Assembly: GCA_025738555.1 (NCBI GenBank)
Contig: JAOVFP010000001.1
Location: 620,001 to 684,000, forward strand
Length of the DNA stretch: 64,000 nt
Direction: 5' to 3'
From: Cyathus striatus
Lineage: Eukaryota > Basidiomycota > Agaricomycetes > Agaricales > Nidulariaceae
The notes below the pieces were generated by a model that worked only from the letters and a program-made list of their open reading frames with translations, was not told the DNA's origin and did not search any database. Shown here piece after piece: positions 35,170-48,639 of this stretch (the stretch's first letter is position 1; the number at the start of each line of letters is the position of its first letter). Made by a program: the position numbers and the translations under genes.

Positions 35170-37505
35170 TGGCTACTAGGACCGAAGGTCCCTGCACATG
35201 AAAACAAGCTGCTTTAGAACTTGAGGCCACTGAAGTGCCGCCTTTGTCTATCAGTGCTATCATAGTGCAACCTTCAGGTTCTACGTCTACTACCATTCAT
35301 CACCCATTGCTACCTGCACACAGCATCCATTTCCACCCTCACTCCATTCCTCTTGCACCAGCAGAGATGGAACAAGCTGCTACCATACCTGGGCTCTCTT
35401 GCACCACTCCCACATCTGAAACCCACTTCACTTCCACTTGGAGGAACATGCTGGTAACACCATGCCTGCACCACAAGGTGTACCACAAGGTGCACCCAGA
35501 GCAGCCCCAGGAGATCCTGGAGGCTCGGGTGGTCCTGGCAGTTCAGATGATCCAGATGGCCATTCACATGGTGGTCATCATCGCTCTTGTCATCACTCCT
35601 GCACTCATTCCTGCACTCATTCTCACTCTTGCTCTCCATCTGATATTAACCATGAGACCTTGAATGCAATTCTGCATCTCACAGAATCTCTCGCCATTAG
35701 GACTCCGACCTCTCACATACCTCAGCATAAGGTCAAGGAGCCTGACACTTTTGACAGCATGAGTGTTACCAAGCTGGAACTCTTCATCCTACAGTGTCTC
35801 CTAGTTTTCCACAATAATGAGACCATGTACCCCACTGACTATTCCAGAGTCAATTATGCCATTTCATATCTGTGGGGTATGGCCATGAATCTATTTGCAC
35901 TGCACATTGTAGGGAACTCTGCCAGTCTATGTACAAAACTACCTAATATACATAGTCTGCTGGTCCCTGTACTTACCTTAACCAACCAAAACATACCTTA
36001 CCCACTGTACCCTGATCTTGGCACACTATCAATATTCCACACCTCGATTATTCCGAAGATCATTACTAACTGATCAAGTATTATTCAGCAAGTGCTAAAG
36101 TTAATGTGCTAAGCAATATCCTAAAGCCGACGCGCCAAAGCAAACACCGTACCTTCCCAAAACGAAAGGCATGTGACTTAGCGCTGACCAATCAAAACGC
36201 ACGGCAAAGCGCTCGCATCAATATTACTGTTTCCAATGCCACCGCGTGCCCTTTATACATATTCCTGTCCTCTTTTCTTTATTCCTCTACCTTTATCCTT
36301 ATTCCTTTACTACAAATCATTCTTACTTACTGTATTATTAATCATGGTATATCTTTCTACCTAGGTAGTTTCAAAAAGTATATAAACCCCTCTCATGTAG
36401 CTACATCCCTAAGTCAATTCCAGTCTGATTCACACTCAGTATTCATCTGCTGTTCACACTAAGCTTCTAGCTGTAGAAACTTAGTGTACTTCTGTTCCTA
36501 TCTGCTTAATACTCAATACTGCTCAGCTTCATTACTAGTTAAAGCCCATGCACAGGCAAGAACCTTAGCTAACTTCGCATTTTCTACCCAAAACACTCCA
36601 AAAACACATTCACTATTTCTTTTGAAATCTTATACAAGTCTTAACAAATCTATAAGACTTGTACCTCACTTCAACACCTCACAAGAAATTTGACAACTCG
36701 TTTAGAACACCAGTGACAGATTGGACACTGTCACGCTCAGTACTTAACTGTACAACCTTCAGACAAGTCTACTCCTTACAACATCTCTAGCAGTACCAAT
36801 GAGGACTGGATATTCTCTTGGCCACACTTCCTTGTAGTCCTCCACACTCACTTTGGCCTTGCTGACCCTACTAGTGATGTGGAATCATGCATCATGATTA
36901 TCCACATGGATGATAACCAGTACATTGCTACTTACAAGGTAAAGTTTAACAAGTGTGCTTCTTTACTGGACTGGGGTGAAACTGCCCTTGCAGCCCAGTA
37001 CTATCATGGGATCTGCTCCTGCATCAAGAACAACCTTGCTCTCCTTGATTTACCTCCTACCCTAGGGGATAGAAAGTTTCTGGCTCAGAAGGTTGATATG
37101 CACTATTGGAAGCACCAAGCAGAAAAGGGTTTTGAGTCGAAGTCTTCCAGACAAGCTGCGAAGCCTTCAGATAATGTGGCGTCCACGAGTACTACTAATA
37201 AATCTCACTCTTCGACTTCCCCCAAACCATCGACCTCCACACAATCCTCAGGAAAACTTACCAGCACCCTGCAAGCGCCAGCTGTTGACCTGAGTGATAA
37301 ACTCGGGAAAGATGATAAACTAACACCCAAGGAATGCAAGCACTGCATGGACAGCAACCTATGTCTCTTTTGTGGGAAACCTGGTCATCGCACTAAGGAC
37401 TGCCATAAGGCATCCTCCTCAGCAGCTAAAGCTCGTGCTGTGACCATCCCCACACCCACTGTTGAGGACTCTATTTCAAACTCTGAAGAGAGCTCGAAAA
37501 AATAG
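35170..37505 (+). pseudogene. gag: Ty3/gypsy gag, broken and interrupted by a solo LTR
   Basis: The frame opens at ATG 35170 (MATRTEGPCT) and is stopped at once by TGA, probably from CGA. It resumes as a Pro/Gly-rich region (35438 on) and a capsid-like part up to NLFALH at 35907. A solo LTR (35908-36780) follows, then the gag frame continues from ISSSTNEDWIFSWPHF. It includes DWGETALAAQYYHG and a zinc knuckle CLFCGKPGHRTKDC (near 37365-37405), ending at 37505. At least one frame change lies before 35438. It is a nonfunctional polyprotein part of a decayed element. Confidence 0.85.
35908..36780 (+). mobile_element. solo LTR of another family inserted in gag
   Basis: It begins TGTAGGGAAC and ends CTCCTTACA. 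A 4-bp ACAT repeat flanks it (35904-35907, 36781-36784), and removing it rejoins the gag frame. It has a TATAAACCCC promoter-like word at about 36381 and more CpG than the host element, so it is probably younger. Its internal region is not in the window. Confidence 0.85.
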
Positions 37506-40500
37506 AGTGCAGCCCTCAGGTTCCCATACAGACTGAGGGCCACATTGATCCCTCCTGTACACCCAGGGAGATCCACCTCAATGCATCTGCTCTTTATGAC
37601 CCCCAAGCATTACACATTCATTTATTATCTACTTCTGCATCTGATTCCGCACTTTCATTTTCCTTTTCTGCACTAGTAGATTCTGGTTCAACCCACTGCT
37701 TTGTAGACTCATGTTTTACTCAGTTGCACAACCTTCCGACCACTCCATGCACCCCTATTCCTTTAAAGCTCTTTGACAGCTCCTCAAACTCTATACTTAC
37801 TCAAGTTGCTACTATTCCTGTAACTTTTCCATCTGGTGAATGCATAACTATGGACTTTTATGTCACTCTGCTCAACTCGTCATGCTCTGCAGTTCTAGGT
37901 TTCAACTGGCTCTCCCTATACAATCTGTTGATTGATTGGACTGAGAGACATATCTTAGGATTCCAAACCACAGCCTCACACCTGTCATTTCCATCTTCGT
38001 CGACGACCTCTGAGGAAGCTTCCATGCTCCCAACCTCTGCTTCACCAGATGCAAACCCACCTCCACAACCTACAACTCTGATCCAAATATCCTTAATCAA
38101 TGCTGCTGCATTCCTTCATGCTAGTAAGCTCGAAGGTGCTCAAACATTTAAGATACAGCTTGGAGCCATTGTTTCTGCTGCTGCTGCATCTGCACTTGAT
38201 GAGGACCTGGCAGACCTCGCAAAAGTGCCTGCTAAGTATCACGAATTTGCTGATGTCTTCAGCAAAAGCCGTGCTGACTCCCTTGCTCCACATTGCTCCT
38301 ATGACCTTCAAATCAATCTTGAAGAAGGAGGATCCCCTCCTGTAGGAACAATCTACTCACTCTCTCAGAGTGAGCTCGGGGCTCTACGTGAATTTATCGA
38401 TGAGCATCTTCATATTGGTTTTATCTGTCCTTCTCACTCACCACATGGTGCACCTGTTCCTTTTGTTCACAAAAAGGACAGCTCACTACAGCTCTGCATT
38501 GATTTCAGAGGACTTAATGCCATCTTGAAGAAAGATTGATACCCCCTTCCACTTATTTCTGACCTCCTCGACTCTCTGTGCAAGGCCTGCATTTATACCA
38601 AAATCAACCTTTGCCACACCTACCACCTGGTCCATGTTGCTGAGGGAGATGAATGGAAGACAGCTTTCCACACTCATTATGGGTCCTTCAAATGGTTAGT
38701 AATGCTGTTTGGACTCACTAATGCTCCTGCCACCTTCCAGTGTTTCATGAACGACATATTCAAGGATTTACTTGACATTTGTGTAACTGTCTACCTCAAT
38801 GACATCCTCATATACTCAGATAACCTCGCCGGCCATCAGAAGCATGTTTGCGAAGTCCTCAAACATTTATGCCAACATGGCCTTTACACACATGCAGACA
38901 AATGCGAATTTCATTCCAAATCTGTTGAGTATCTGGATTACATTCTTTCTCCAAGCGGACTCACTATGTCTCAGGAGAAAGTAAAGACCATCCAGAATTG
39001 GCCTGAACCCAAGAAAGTTAAAGATGTTCAGTCCTTCTTGGGGTTTGCAAATTTCTATTGCTGTTTCATTTTTAATTATTCTGATATAGTTGTGCCACTT
39101 ACATGACTAACTTGGAAAGGCCTCAAGTGGGAGTTCTCTCCTGCTTGCTGCATGTCTTTCGATTCGCTCAAAACAGCTTTCACCACTGTGCCAATCCTCA
39201 CCCATTGGATTCCCAATGCACAACTCGTTGTCAAAACTGATGCCTCCAACTATGCATTGGCAGCAATCCTCTCCATCATCATGGAAGATGGCGAAATCCA
39301 CCCTATTGTGTTCCACTCCCACACTTTTACCTCCCCCAAACTTAATTATGATACTCATGATAAGGAACTTCTAGCTATCTTCGAGGCCTTCCGCATCTGG
39401 CACCATTACCTCGAAGGTGTGGGCTCTCCAATCAACGTCATTACAGACCATAAAAACCTGGAATATTTTTCCATGACAAAAATCCTCACCCGTCAACAAG
39501 CCCATTGGTCAGAGTACCTCTCTCAGTTTCACCTAATCATTTGTTTCTGTCCTGGCAAGCTTGGCACAAAACTGGACTCATTAACTAGACGCTGGGATGT
39601 CTACCCTAAAGGGGGAGATAATGACTATGCAAAGGTTAATCCACATAATTTCCATCCCATGTTCACTCATTTCCAGCTCCAAGCCTCGCTTCGAGCTACT
39701 GCACTCATTTTTCCAACCTTACATGCCAGTGTAATTATGGATGTTGAACAACTCCACAATGACATCCTTGCTGCATTACCTTCTGATCCCATTGCACACA
39801 TTCACCTTGCTAACCCAGTTAACCAGTGGTCTATTGACGACAAAGGTTTTCTTCATCTAGACAACTGTATTTGGGTTCCTACCTCTTCTGACTTTCCTGA
39901 CCTATGACTCCATGTTCTTTTGTACAAACACGATCACATCCTTTCTGGCCACTATGGCCAGAACAAGACATTAAACTTGATCCACCATGAGTACACATGG
40001 CCTGGTCTTCATACCTTCATAAAAGATTATTGTAAGTCTTGCACTACTTGTATGCATAACAAACCACAGTGACACTAGCCATACGGAACCCTGAAACAAT
40101 TGCCAATTCCTGAACAGCCATGGAACTCAATATCAATGGACTTCATTGGTACTCTACTGACCTCATCCACTTATGACAAAGAGTTCAATGCAGTACTTGT
40201 CATTATTGACCACCTTACAAAGCAAGCTATATTCATCCCCACCATGAACAAGCTTACCTCAGAAAAGCTCGCTGAGCTTTTTGTCCTCCATGTTTTCTCT
40301 TAACATGGTATTCCATCTCATGTCCTGTCAGATCAAGGAAAGGAGTTCATCTCCCATTTCTTCTGCTCTTTAGGTACCATTCTTGATATGAATCTTCATT
40401 TCACCTCTGGTTATCATCCAGAGGGCGATGGTCAAACTGAACGCACTAATCAGACACTGGAACAGTACATCTGCATTTATTGTAACTACCAGCAAGACAA

Positions 40501-40686
40501 TTGGGCCCTACTCCTCCCCTTCACTGAGTTTACTTACAATAATGCTCCTAGTGCCACCACAGGTGTTTCTCCCTTCTTTGCTAACAAAGGCTATAACCTT
40601 AACCTCACAGTATACCCCAAGTGTGACATTACTGCTGCCTGTGCCTGTGAATTTGCTATCAATCTAAATGAACTTCACCAGATGCT
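37506..40686 (+). pseudogene. pol: Ty3/gypsy pol: protease, RT, RNase H, integrase, heavily mutated
   Basis: Protease shows ALVDSGSTHCF (37664 on). RT has the block CIDFRGLNAI, then TKINLCHTYHLV where TK(L/I)DLRxAYH is expected, and VYLNDILIYS where YxDD is expected. RNase H has VKTDASNYALAA, and the integrase zinc region is near 39940-40070. The integrase core shows SMDFIG, LSDQGKEF and HPEGDGQTERTN, giving D, D and E. In-frame stops at 38538, 39104, 39905 and 40072 are TGA at expected Arg positions; TAG at 40078 and TAA at 40302 also occur. The frame is cut after INLNELHQ by the inverted TGTGACA element, so the C terminus and 3' LTR are gone. Confidence 0.92.
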
Positions 40687-42066
40687 CAGTATGTTGCACT
40701 CTCCCACAGTTATCACTGGACTCTCACTGGACTCTCACTAGACTATTGAGAGTTCAGTGAGAGTCTCACTATACTATCAGTAGTCTCACTGTACTCTCAC
40801 TGTACTTTCAGTTTCTAAATGCTTTTCAATCCTGACCTGGAACCTGAACTCTACCTGAACTCCACTGAATTCAAGTGCCTAAGCTGTACCTAGAGTTTAT
40901 TGTTACAGTGATAACATGTTTCCCATGGTCATCACACTTGTCACACATATGTGAAAGTGTGACATGTGGGAAAATGCGTGACATGTTGGGAAAGTGTGAT
41001 ATGCTGACATGTAGGGAAAAATGTGATACATCTTGTCACATTTGTCACAATGTGACAGTTCACCGAAAGTGTGACAAGTGTGATAGCTATGATATGTCAC
41101 ACATATCACACTTATTCCAACATGTCACACTTTTCCCACATTTGTCACGCTTTTCCAGCATTTTTCAACATGTCACACTTTCACACTTCCTACAGTCATC
41201 AAACTTGTCACACATGTGTGAAAGCGTGACATGTGTGACAAGCGTGGGAAAAGTGTGACATGTTTGAAAAAGTGTGGCAAGTGTGATAGTTATGATATGT
41301 GACACTTTTCCAAGATGTCACACCTTTTCCCACGCTTGTCTCACACGTCACACATTGTTTTCCAACATTTTCCAATATGTCACGCTTTTCCAACATGTCA
41401 CACCTTCTCCCACACTTGTCACACATGTTACGCTTTTTCCAACATTTTCCAACATGTCACACTTTCACACATGTGTGACAGTAGAGTCTAGATACAGCTT
41501 AGGCACCACACTTTTTCTAACATTTTTCCAACATGTCACACTTTTCAAACATGTTGGAAAATGTTGAAAAAGTGTGACATGTTGGGAAAAGTGTGATAAG
41601 TGTGATGGCTATGATATGTCACACATATCTCACATGTTGCGCTTTTTCCAATATTTTCCAAGATGTCATGCTTTTCCAAGATGTCACACAGGTCATGTAA
41701 CTGCTTAGGTGCAGAGAGATCTTATGAAATGTTGTGTGGGAATTTGTAACAACAGAGTTAAATGTCAGAGATTGTACTGAGAGTCCAGAGACTTATTCTC
41801 ACTAGATTCTCATTGGACTCTCTGAGATTCATCTCATTATACTATCACTAGACTCTCAGAGATTCTCACCCAATGAGAATTAGGTGAGATTTTACTGAGA
41901 TGAAAATCATGCATTTTCTCACTGTAGTCTCAGTAAACTCTCACTGAACTCTCACTACTCTCTCATTCTATCACTATATTCTCATTGGATTCTCACTGGA
42001 GTATCAGAGAATCTCATGAGAATCTCACTGGATTCTCCTGAGAATGTGGGTCAGTGTCATGTCCTC
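40687..42066 (-). mobile_element. second TGTGACA-rich element, inverted
   Basis: This is an inverted copy of 31355-32722, from CAGTATGTTGCAC at 40687 to ATGTCCTC at 42066. It shares the CCAGTGAGA ends, TGTGACA arrays and GTGCCTAAGCTGTACC subrepeats. It cuts the gypsy integrase. The 9 bp on its two sides do not match, so one flank was lost by deletion or recombination. Confidence 0.8.
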
Positions 42067-42396
42067 CACAAAAGGCACATTAGCTTATATGAGTTCAAGA
42101 AATACTAAGATGAACCATGCAAAATAACTTAAAGATATGTAAGGTAAGTACTATCTGGACATGGTCATACTTTAATGAGTAGTGTACAGGTATATTTACA
42201 TACAAGATACATCAAGAAATACTATATAATAAACCTATTTAGTATAATTTATCTGTTGATGTGGTATACAATGATGAAATAAGAGCTAGAATGAAGTTTT
42301 GTAATGCCTAATGGTATAGTCGAGTGAAGTTGGGTGTAAGGCATGACACTCAGAAGAGTGTGGGAATTATAATGGACATTTCCAAAGCCTCAGAAA
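42067..42396. other. AT-rich spacer
   Basis: No gene or repeat was recognised. Gypsy coding sequence does not resume here. Confidence 0.4.
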
Positions 42397-42543
42397 GTCA
42401 TCAAAACAGTCATTATGAGAGACATACCTGTTGTAGTAGAATATATTAACATGTAATATATATTATAATATATATAATATATATTACATGTTAATATATT
42501 CTACTACAACAGGTATGTCTCTCATAATGACTGTTTTGATGAC
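42397..42543. repeat. near-perfect 147-bp palindrome
   Basis: Arms of about 71 bp (starting GTCATCAAAACAGTCATT) pair around a loop of about 5 nt at 42468-42472, with no mismatch seen outside the centre. It could form a long hairpin or cruciform, or be a fold-back MITE. A TA-rich tract follows immediately. Confidence 0.92.
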
Positions 42544-42545
42544 TA

Positions 42546-42576
42546 TAATATATTATATATATATATATTATATATA

Positions 42577-42653
<77 letters not shown>

Positions 42654-42704
42654 ATATATTATATATATATATATTATATATATATATATATACAGAAAAC
42701 ACTG
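42546..42704. repeat. (TA)n tract
   Basis: Almost pure alternating TA with interspersed TTA phase shifts, ending at ACAGAAAACAC. The Tyr/Ile open frame through it has no coding value. Confidence 0.95.
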
Positions 42705-42800
42705 AAAAATAAGTAGATATTGTGAGTATGGCAATGATTAACTATAGCAAACTAAACTACAAGTATGGTGAATAAATGACACATTGGAGCATTATACATA

Positions 42801-44472
42801 TGAAGTTCCGAGTGTGGAATAATTCACTGTAGTCATAAATCAGTTGTGCCATAATTCCAGAGCATTGTATATCCTAAAACTTTTGTTTTTCTCATTTTTT
42901 TCTATGTGCATAGATTCTATTTCATGTCAGAATTATGAATATGTTTTTAAAATAAACATATGTCATGTTATTGTTGTTTTATAGCTCATTTTCTGTCAAC
43001 TCTTCCTCTTATGTTTTCATTTCGAGAAATTCACATGCTTGGCAAGGTGAGTGAATAAGAGATGTTTCCATATAGGGCCATAGGGGTTCCATCTGTAGTG
43101 TACTTTAATACATTGTTGTGATACATAGTGTTACTTTGTGAACAAGAGTGTATCCTCTCTCCAGCATGTCCAGACTTCACACTCACGAAACACATATGCA
43201 CCTGATTCCCAGTGAATATTATTGTATGTTTCATGTGTGTAGTAACTTTAAATATATTATAATACATGTACTGAATAGTGATATTCTTGAACACTCACTG
43301 AGGTATATGCTGTTACAAACCCTCCATTATCATGGGAAATTTCTCAGAATAAGAAGGTGAGAGGAAGAAGTAACAGAAAGTGTGATATAAAACAACAATG
43401 ATAGGTCATATGTTTTTTTTTAAGACATATACATGAATTATAATATGTAATAGTACCAATGTGTGCAGATAAAATGGACTTGTCCATCAAGTGCTTCAAC
43501 ATGTCTGCCATTCAACTGTCCTTCTCAATGCATCTCAACACTCTCAATATTGGACCATATCACACCTACAATCAAATGTCAGACACCAAGAAATAAACCT
43601 CAGGCACTTGACTACAGGGTGGCTGGCAGAGCAACAGACCCCCATGCACACATGCAAAACAACAATTTTATTCAATATCGCTCAGTATTATACAAGCATG
43701 GCATGATTTAAATAAAGTTTCTCACAATTATAAAAATACTACTGTATACATGCATGTGTTGCAAAATTTACTTCAATACTGATAGAAAAACAGGAATGTA
43801 TGAATGTAAGTTGGAGGTAAGTACTTGTTTGCTCACCTCTGCCTAGTGTGGGAAAGTTCTCAAAATGAGAAGATGGGAAGAAGTGACAGAATATGACTTA
43901 TAAAACAACAATTATAGGGCATATGTCTCTTAAAATACATACATATAAATTCAAATATGTAATAATACCTATGTATGCAGAAAGAAATGAAAAATACAGG
44001 ATTTTTCTGAATTATGACACTCTGAGTTTACAGCACAGCCAAATTATGGTTTGTTAGTGACAGACAAGCTAAACACTTGAAGTCAAACTTAAACACTTGA
44101 ATAAGGAAGAAGATTGAATCTTATTGCTTGTCTGGAATAAACTAGCACAAGAATAGAGAACTATCTAATTAGAGTGACCATATTTATAGTAAATGTCCAT
44201 GATGTAAGCACATGTTAGTTGCCTACACTACAGTGCATGTCTACTGTGCTTCTACTGTGCACACTCATGTACTATGTATGTAAAAGGCATGGCTGAACTG
44301 TGTACTGTGCCCATAGTCTTGATGAATAACACATGTCAATATGCATGGTGTCCGCATTGTGTGTCATGTGACCAATCATATGACAAGATAAGATAATAGA
44401 TTAGATATGAGATTAGATAAGGGACGAAATCCTAACATGGTTACGGTGAATTATTCCACACTCAGAACTTCA
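42801..44472. mobile_element. 1.67-kb TIR element flanked by TA
   Basis: The 31-bp terminal inverted repeats begin TGAAGTTCYGAGTGTGGAAT (42801-42831) and end as the inverse (44442-44472), with two mismatches. Each is bordered by TA, as for Tc1/mariner-type elements. The interior has no transposase. It contains a direct repeat of about 120 bp (about 43365-43470 and 43865-43985). A related sequence at 34200-34345 lacks the element and shows the unoccupied site. Confidence 0.85.
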
Positions 44473-44474
44473 TA

Positions 44475-45290
44475 GAGCCATAACTGTACTGTATGGTCAA
44501 ATTTTGAACCTCTTATAGTATGGTATGGGTGAAAATATGGCCGTAAACAGTTTACAGGTACTAAAATTTATTTTAAAATCTTAAAACCGATATTTTGGGG
44601 CTTTCTGCATGTAGTTATGATCTCATGAGATTTGAGAACTATATTATCAACCTTCAATATTCAATAGCTATAAATTTATGATGAAAAATAGTTCCATACA
44701 ATATATACATATTGAAAAAAATTGTAAGGTGACATTGATATGCCACTAAACAAAGGCATATCACTTACATGTTAAGTTCAATGGTTCTGTTCAATGACTT
44801 CTGAAATACATGGTAGATGTTAACACTCATGAAAAGGGTGAAATGGTGGCATACCCCAAGCATAGGCAATGGCTACAGGTGGTATGGATTCCTATTGCTC
44901 TCTAGTACTTCATATTATTATCTGTCACAAGTTTCAACATCATAAAATTTTGAACTTAGTAGAACTTTACAAGCAAAAAATATATAATAATGTTTGAATG
45001 AAAAGCTATGCACCATAAAATAAAGGACATAAAGTAGTAAAATGATACATCAGGAGTTGATGAGGAGACTTGTTCACTGTGTTGAAAGGGAACACATGAA
45101 TGCAATCATTCAGTCAGATACAATGTATAGTAGGGACAGCTGATGGAGTTTTCATGAATGTAACCATGTAAGAACCAAAATTAAGTACACATACTTACAG
45201 TTGTTGTATCTTGTGTCATATAAATAAAACTTGAAATATTCTATATGTCATAGTAGGTCCAAGAAATCTTGTGTTTATGTGAAATATGTG
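44475..45290. other. AT-rich island DNA
   Basis: The first 100 bp match the dispersed repeat also seen at 34270-34345. The rest is unrecognised and may include the 3' end of the hAT element. Confidence 0.4.
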
Positions 45291-46000
45291 ACAAGTGAGT
45301 GAACATGTAAAAAATGATAATATGTGATAAATGAGATGTAAATTGAAAACATAACAAACTTGACATGTGACTTGCATCCAAAACAAGCAAAGCACCTTCA
45401 ATGTCTTCCACATCTGTTGATAGGTAATGCTCTATCTCATTATGAAGATCTGTGTGAGAGTAACTTGATCTCAGAATGCTATTGAATATGTTTGTGGTTT
45501 TACTACTAGAAGGCTTGAGAAAGGTGCTAAATCAATATGGTTAATGAATCAGAAGGTTTTCATGTACAGGAATTGTCTCAGTTGTTGTCATAGTGCCTGA
45601 TACATCAGCATCCCACTGATAGTGGAGTCCAAACTGGGAGCAGAGAAGCTCCTTCACAGTGTTGATCCACTCATACTGCCATCTGGCATCTTTGAAATAC
45701 TCTAGCTTGTACTTTGGATGGAGGACTAGAATAATGAAGATAAGCAAATGATAGAAACACAGTGAATCACAAATAAGTATATTTGCTCATAGCAATGCAG
45801 TATGTTTCTGACTCATCAGTGTAAGAATAATAGTGGTTTGGAGTCTTCTTAGCCAGTCCTGTGGCAGTGCAAATAGGAAGTGGGATGTGATAATTGAGTG
45901 CAGCCTTTGTGAGATGGTCATTGATGTGGTCCATGACAGGGATCACATTTGCAAGGTTGGGAGTTTTACAAGAGAAGAACAAAGTAGCCTCTTTCAATAC

Positions 46001-47112
46001 CTGGGGTCAACATTGAAAATTGAGTTATTACCAATCAATCCACAGGACAAAATTAATACACCTAGCATACTTCTACCTACTATAAAAACATTATCTCTAT
46101 ATTCTACATGCTACTTACAAATGGTATAATAATATGGGTTGTATTTAGTAGCTAAGGTAGAGGTCCCAGACCATTAGCTAGTGTGGGAACGATTCGTGCT
46201 AATAAGGGACATTACTAGCCTAAGTAGGAAAGCATCTAAGAATAGAAACATCAAGGTCAGAGCTTATTCTCGACATTGGTGAGAGATAATTACCAGTAAG
46301 GCCAGAGATTGAGCTAAGCACACATCTATTCTAATAATAGATTATTGAAGCAATGTTATCATGTCATAGGAAAAGGCCTGAGGACCAGACCCATGGCAAG
46401 TGCCACTATCTAACCACGCTGTACCAGCGCTGTGCATCAGCATGTCATAGGCACCTGGCTAGGTCTGAGACCTAGCATTCCCAGCAGGCTGATTCAGTGG
46501 TTCCCATTTCCTACTTTCATATGGAGTGCCTCACCTGCAGACAAGTTTTATTGTACTTTGCTATCTTCCCATATTGATGTGTTCTTGGCACTCATATGCA
46601 TGTCAATCCATGATTTACTCTGGTCCATCCCAGATGCTTGTATCCAGTCTAAACATCTACCTTACCACTTAGCTAATGTGTAAATTACTGTATTTGTATC
46701 AACTATATAGTTTCTCTAACCATAGTTCTGTATGATATTTAATAGGTAAAGTAGAGTAGTATAAGGGCAGTCTTCTGTGCTCTGAGAAATACCACCTAGC
46801 AGTTTGCATTCGTACTTGTGTGAGCAAAGAGATTCTGAGTGCAATGAAAGTGAGAAGTCATAAGCCCATGCTAAGTCTGAGATTAAGGAATGCACATCAA
46901 AACACACATCAAAGCATTCACTAAGCTCACATTTTGTCTTGAATGTCAGTCTTCAACAACTCCTCATTACCTTACTTCACCCAGAAGCACCTTGCATCTG
47001 AGTCTTACCCACTGAGCACTTTCTTAGTGAGTGTACATGGTGTGAGTTTTATTATTAATATTTACATTTACACTACATTGTGCTAAACTAGGTACTTTAA
47101 AATCACTCATCA
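46001..47112. mobile_element. 1112-bp insertion inside the hAT transposase
   Basis: It separates CDVL from KEATLFF of the transposase. A 7-bp repeat TCAATAC occurs on both sides (45994-46000, 47113-47119), consistent with a target duplication. The ends are neither TG...CA nor clearly inverted, so the type is unknown. No coding content is evident. Confidence 0.65.
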
Positions 47113-48639
47113 TCAATACATCACACATATTCTGTATCACCTTCCACCCAGTCTCACTCAACTTGAATGTGTCCCTCAATCCACTCTTCACATCACCCAT
47201 GAACTGTATGTATGCCCCCTTGTGCCCAAGTAAGAAGGTAAGTAAATCATAGGTTGAGTTCCACTGGGTTCTAACATTACATGGTATGATTTTAAAAAGA
47301 AGATTGAGGTCTGTGAGACAACTATTCCATGTAGGTAGTAGTTTCATTGTCAAAAACACAGTCTTATATGTGAGCTTTTGAACACACTCTTCATATGGGA
47401 GGAATCCTTTGCCAAGATTCTTGGGATCAATGTCTTCTTCAAGTGTAAGAGCATACAGTTCATCATTGTTAATGGAGGGAATTGCCAAGGTGTTGTGTGG
47501 GGCTTTGGATAGCTTTGGTGTGTCAAATTGTCTTACAAATGACTGTGCTATGAGATTGTTGATATGCAAAAACAGTGGGTGTGGTTAGCCTTTGAGAGTA
47601 ATATTGGCATACCATCCAACTTATCAATCATTACATCATTGTTGTCTGCATTGTCACAGATGATACTAAGAATCTACTTCAGCTGGTGAGTAATTCTCTA
47701 ATGTTATCATAATTACTTACTTTGTCTGATACACCAAAGTTATTAAGAACATCAGTGAATGCCTCAGCAAGATTTGCACCAGTATGTTACTTCGAAATTT
47801 CAACAACATCAAGAATCAAACATAGCAGCTTTCCCTCATACTCCAGATGAACTGTAAATGCAATAAGCAGCTGATGGTTTGGAGAAGTCCAACCATCCAT
47901 ACCAAAGTGAAGCTGCCCTTCATATTCCTAGTGTGTTCTTTGAGATACACTTCCTTTAAGTTAAACTAACCACTCACTTTTAGTAATGCTGCAATCCTTT
48001 TGCAAGTACATGTCATGACCATGCCCCTAGCCTGACTTGGCAGCAGAATATGAGAGGGTGACTGCAGAGAAGCAAGGGGTGAGTATGAGACAAAAGCAGA
48101 GAATGAGAACTCAGGGGGTAGGACTTCAGCTTCAGCTTATGTGCTGCACCCCTGGGATTCCTGGTCCTAGATTTTGGAGTAAGGGCAAGCCCTTTGGAGA
48201 AGACAAGAGACAGAAGACGAGAGGTGTAACTCAAGTCAGACGAAAGGGTGAGGATGTAGTTCAATACAAAACTAAAGTCTAAGTACAAATCAAGTACTAC
48301 TTAAATACTGGAGACTCGGAGTAAGTAAAGGCCAGTGGAGAAGTACAGTCAGGGTAGGCATATGTAGAATGAAGACTAAAACTAATTAAACATAATAAAA
48401 CACATCAGAGAAGTGAGTGCATATGGTGGTGTAAAGTGAAACTAATAGTGGCACACTTAAGAATGATAAGTGACTCACTATGAGATGTATACTACATTAC
48501 TGAGGGGATAGCTCAGTAGAACAGAAGAAAGGAAATGAAAGTAATCTATGTACAGTAATCAATAAGTAATATTAAGAGTGTAAGCAAAGTCCAGAGTAAC
48601 AAAGGGAAATGGCAGAGTAAGAGCTCTTTACACTTAGCC

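Noticed and set aside
42488..42712. Tyr/Ile-rich 74-codon frame
   Set aside because: It is encoded by the palindrome arm and the TA tract.
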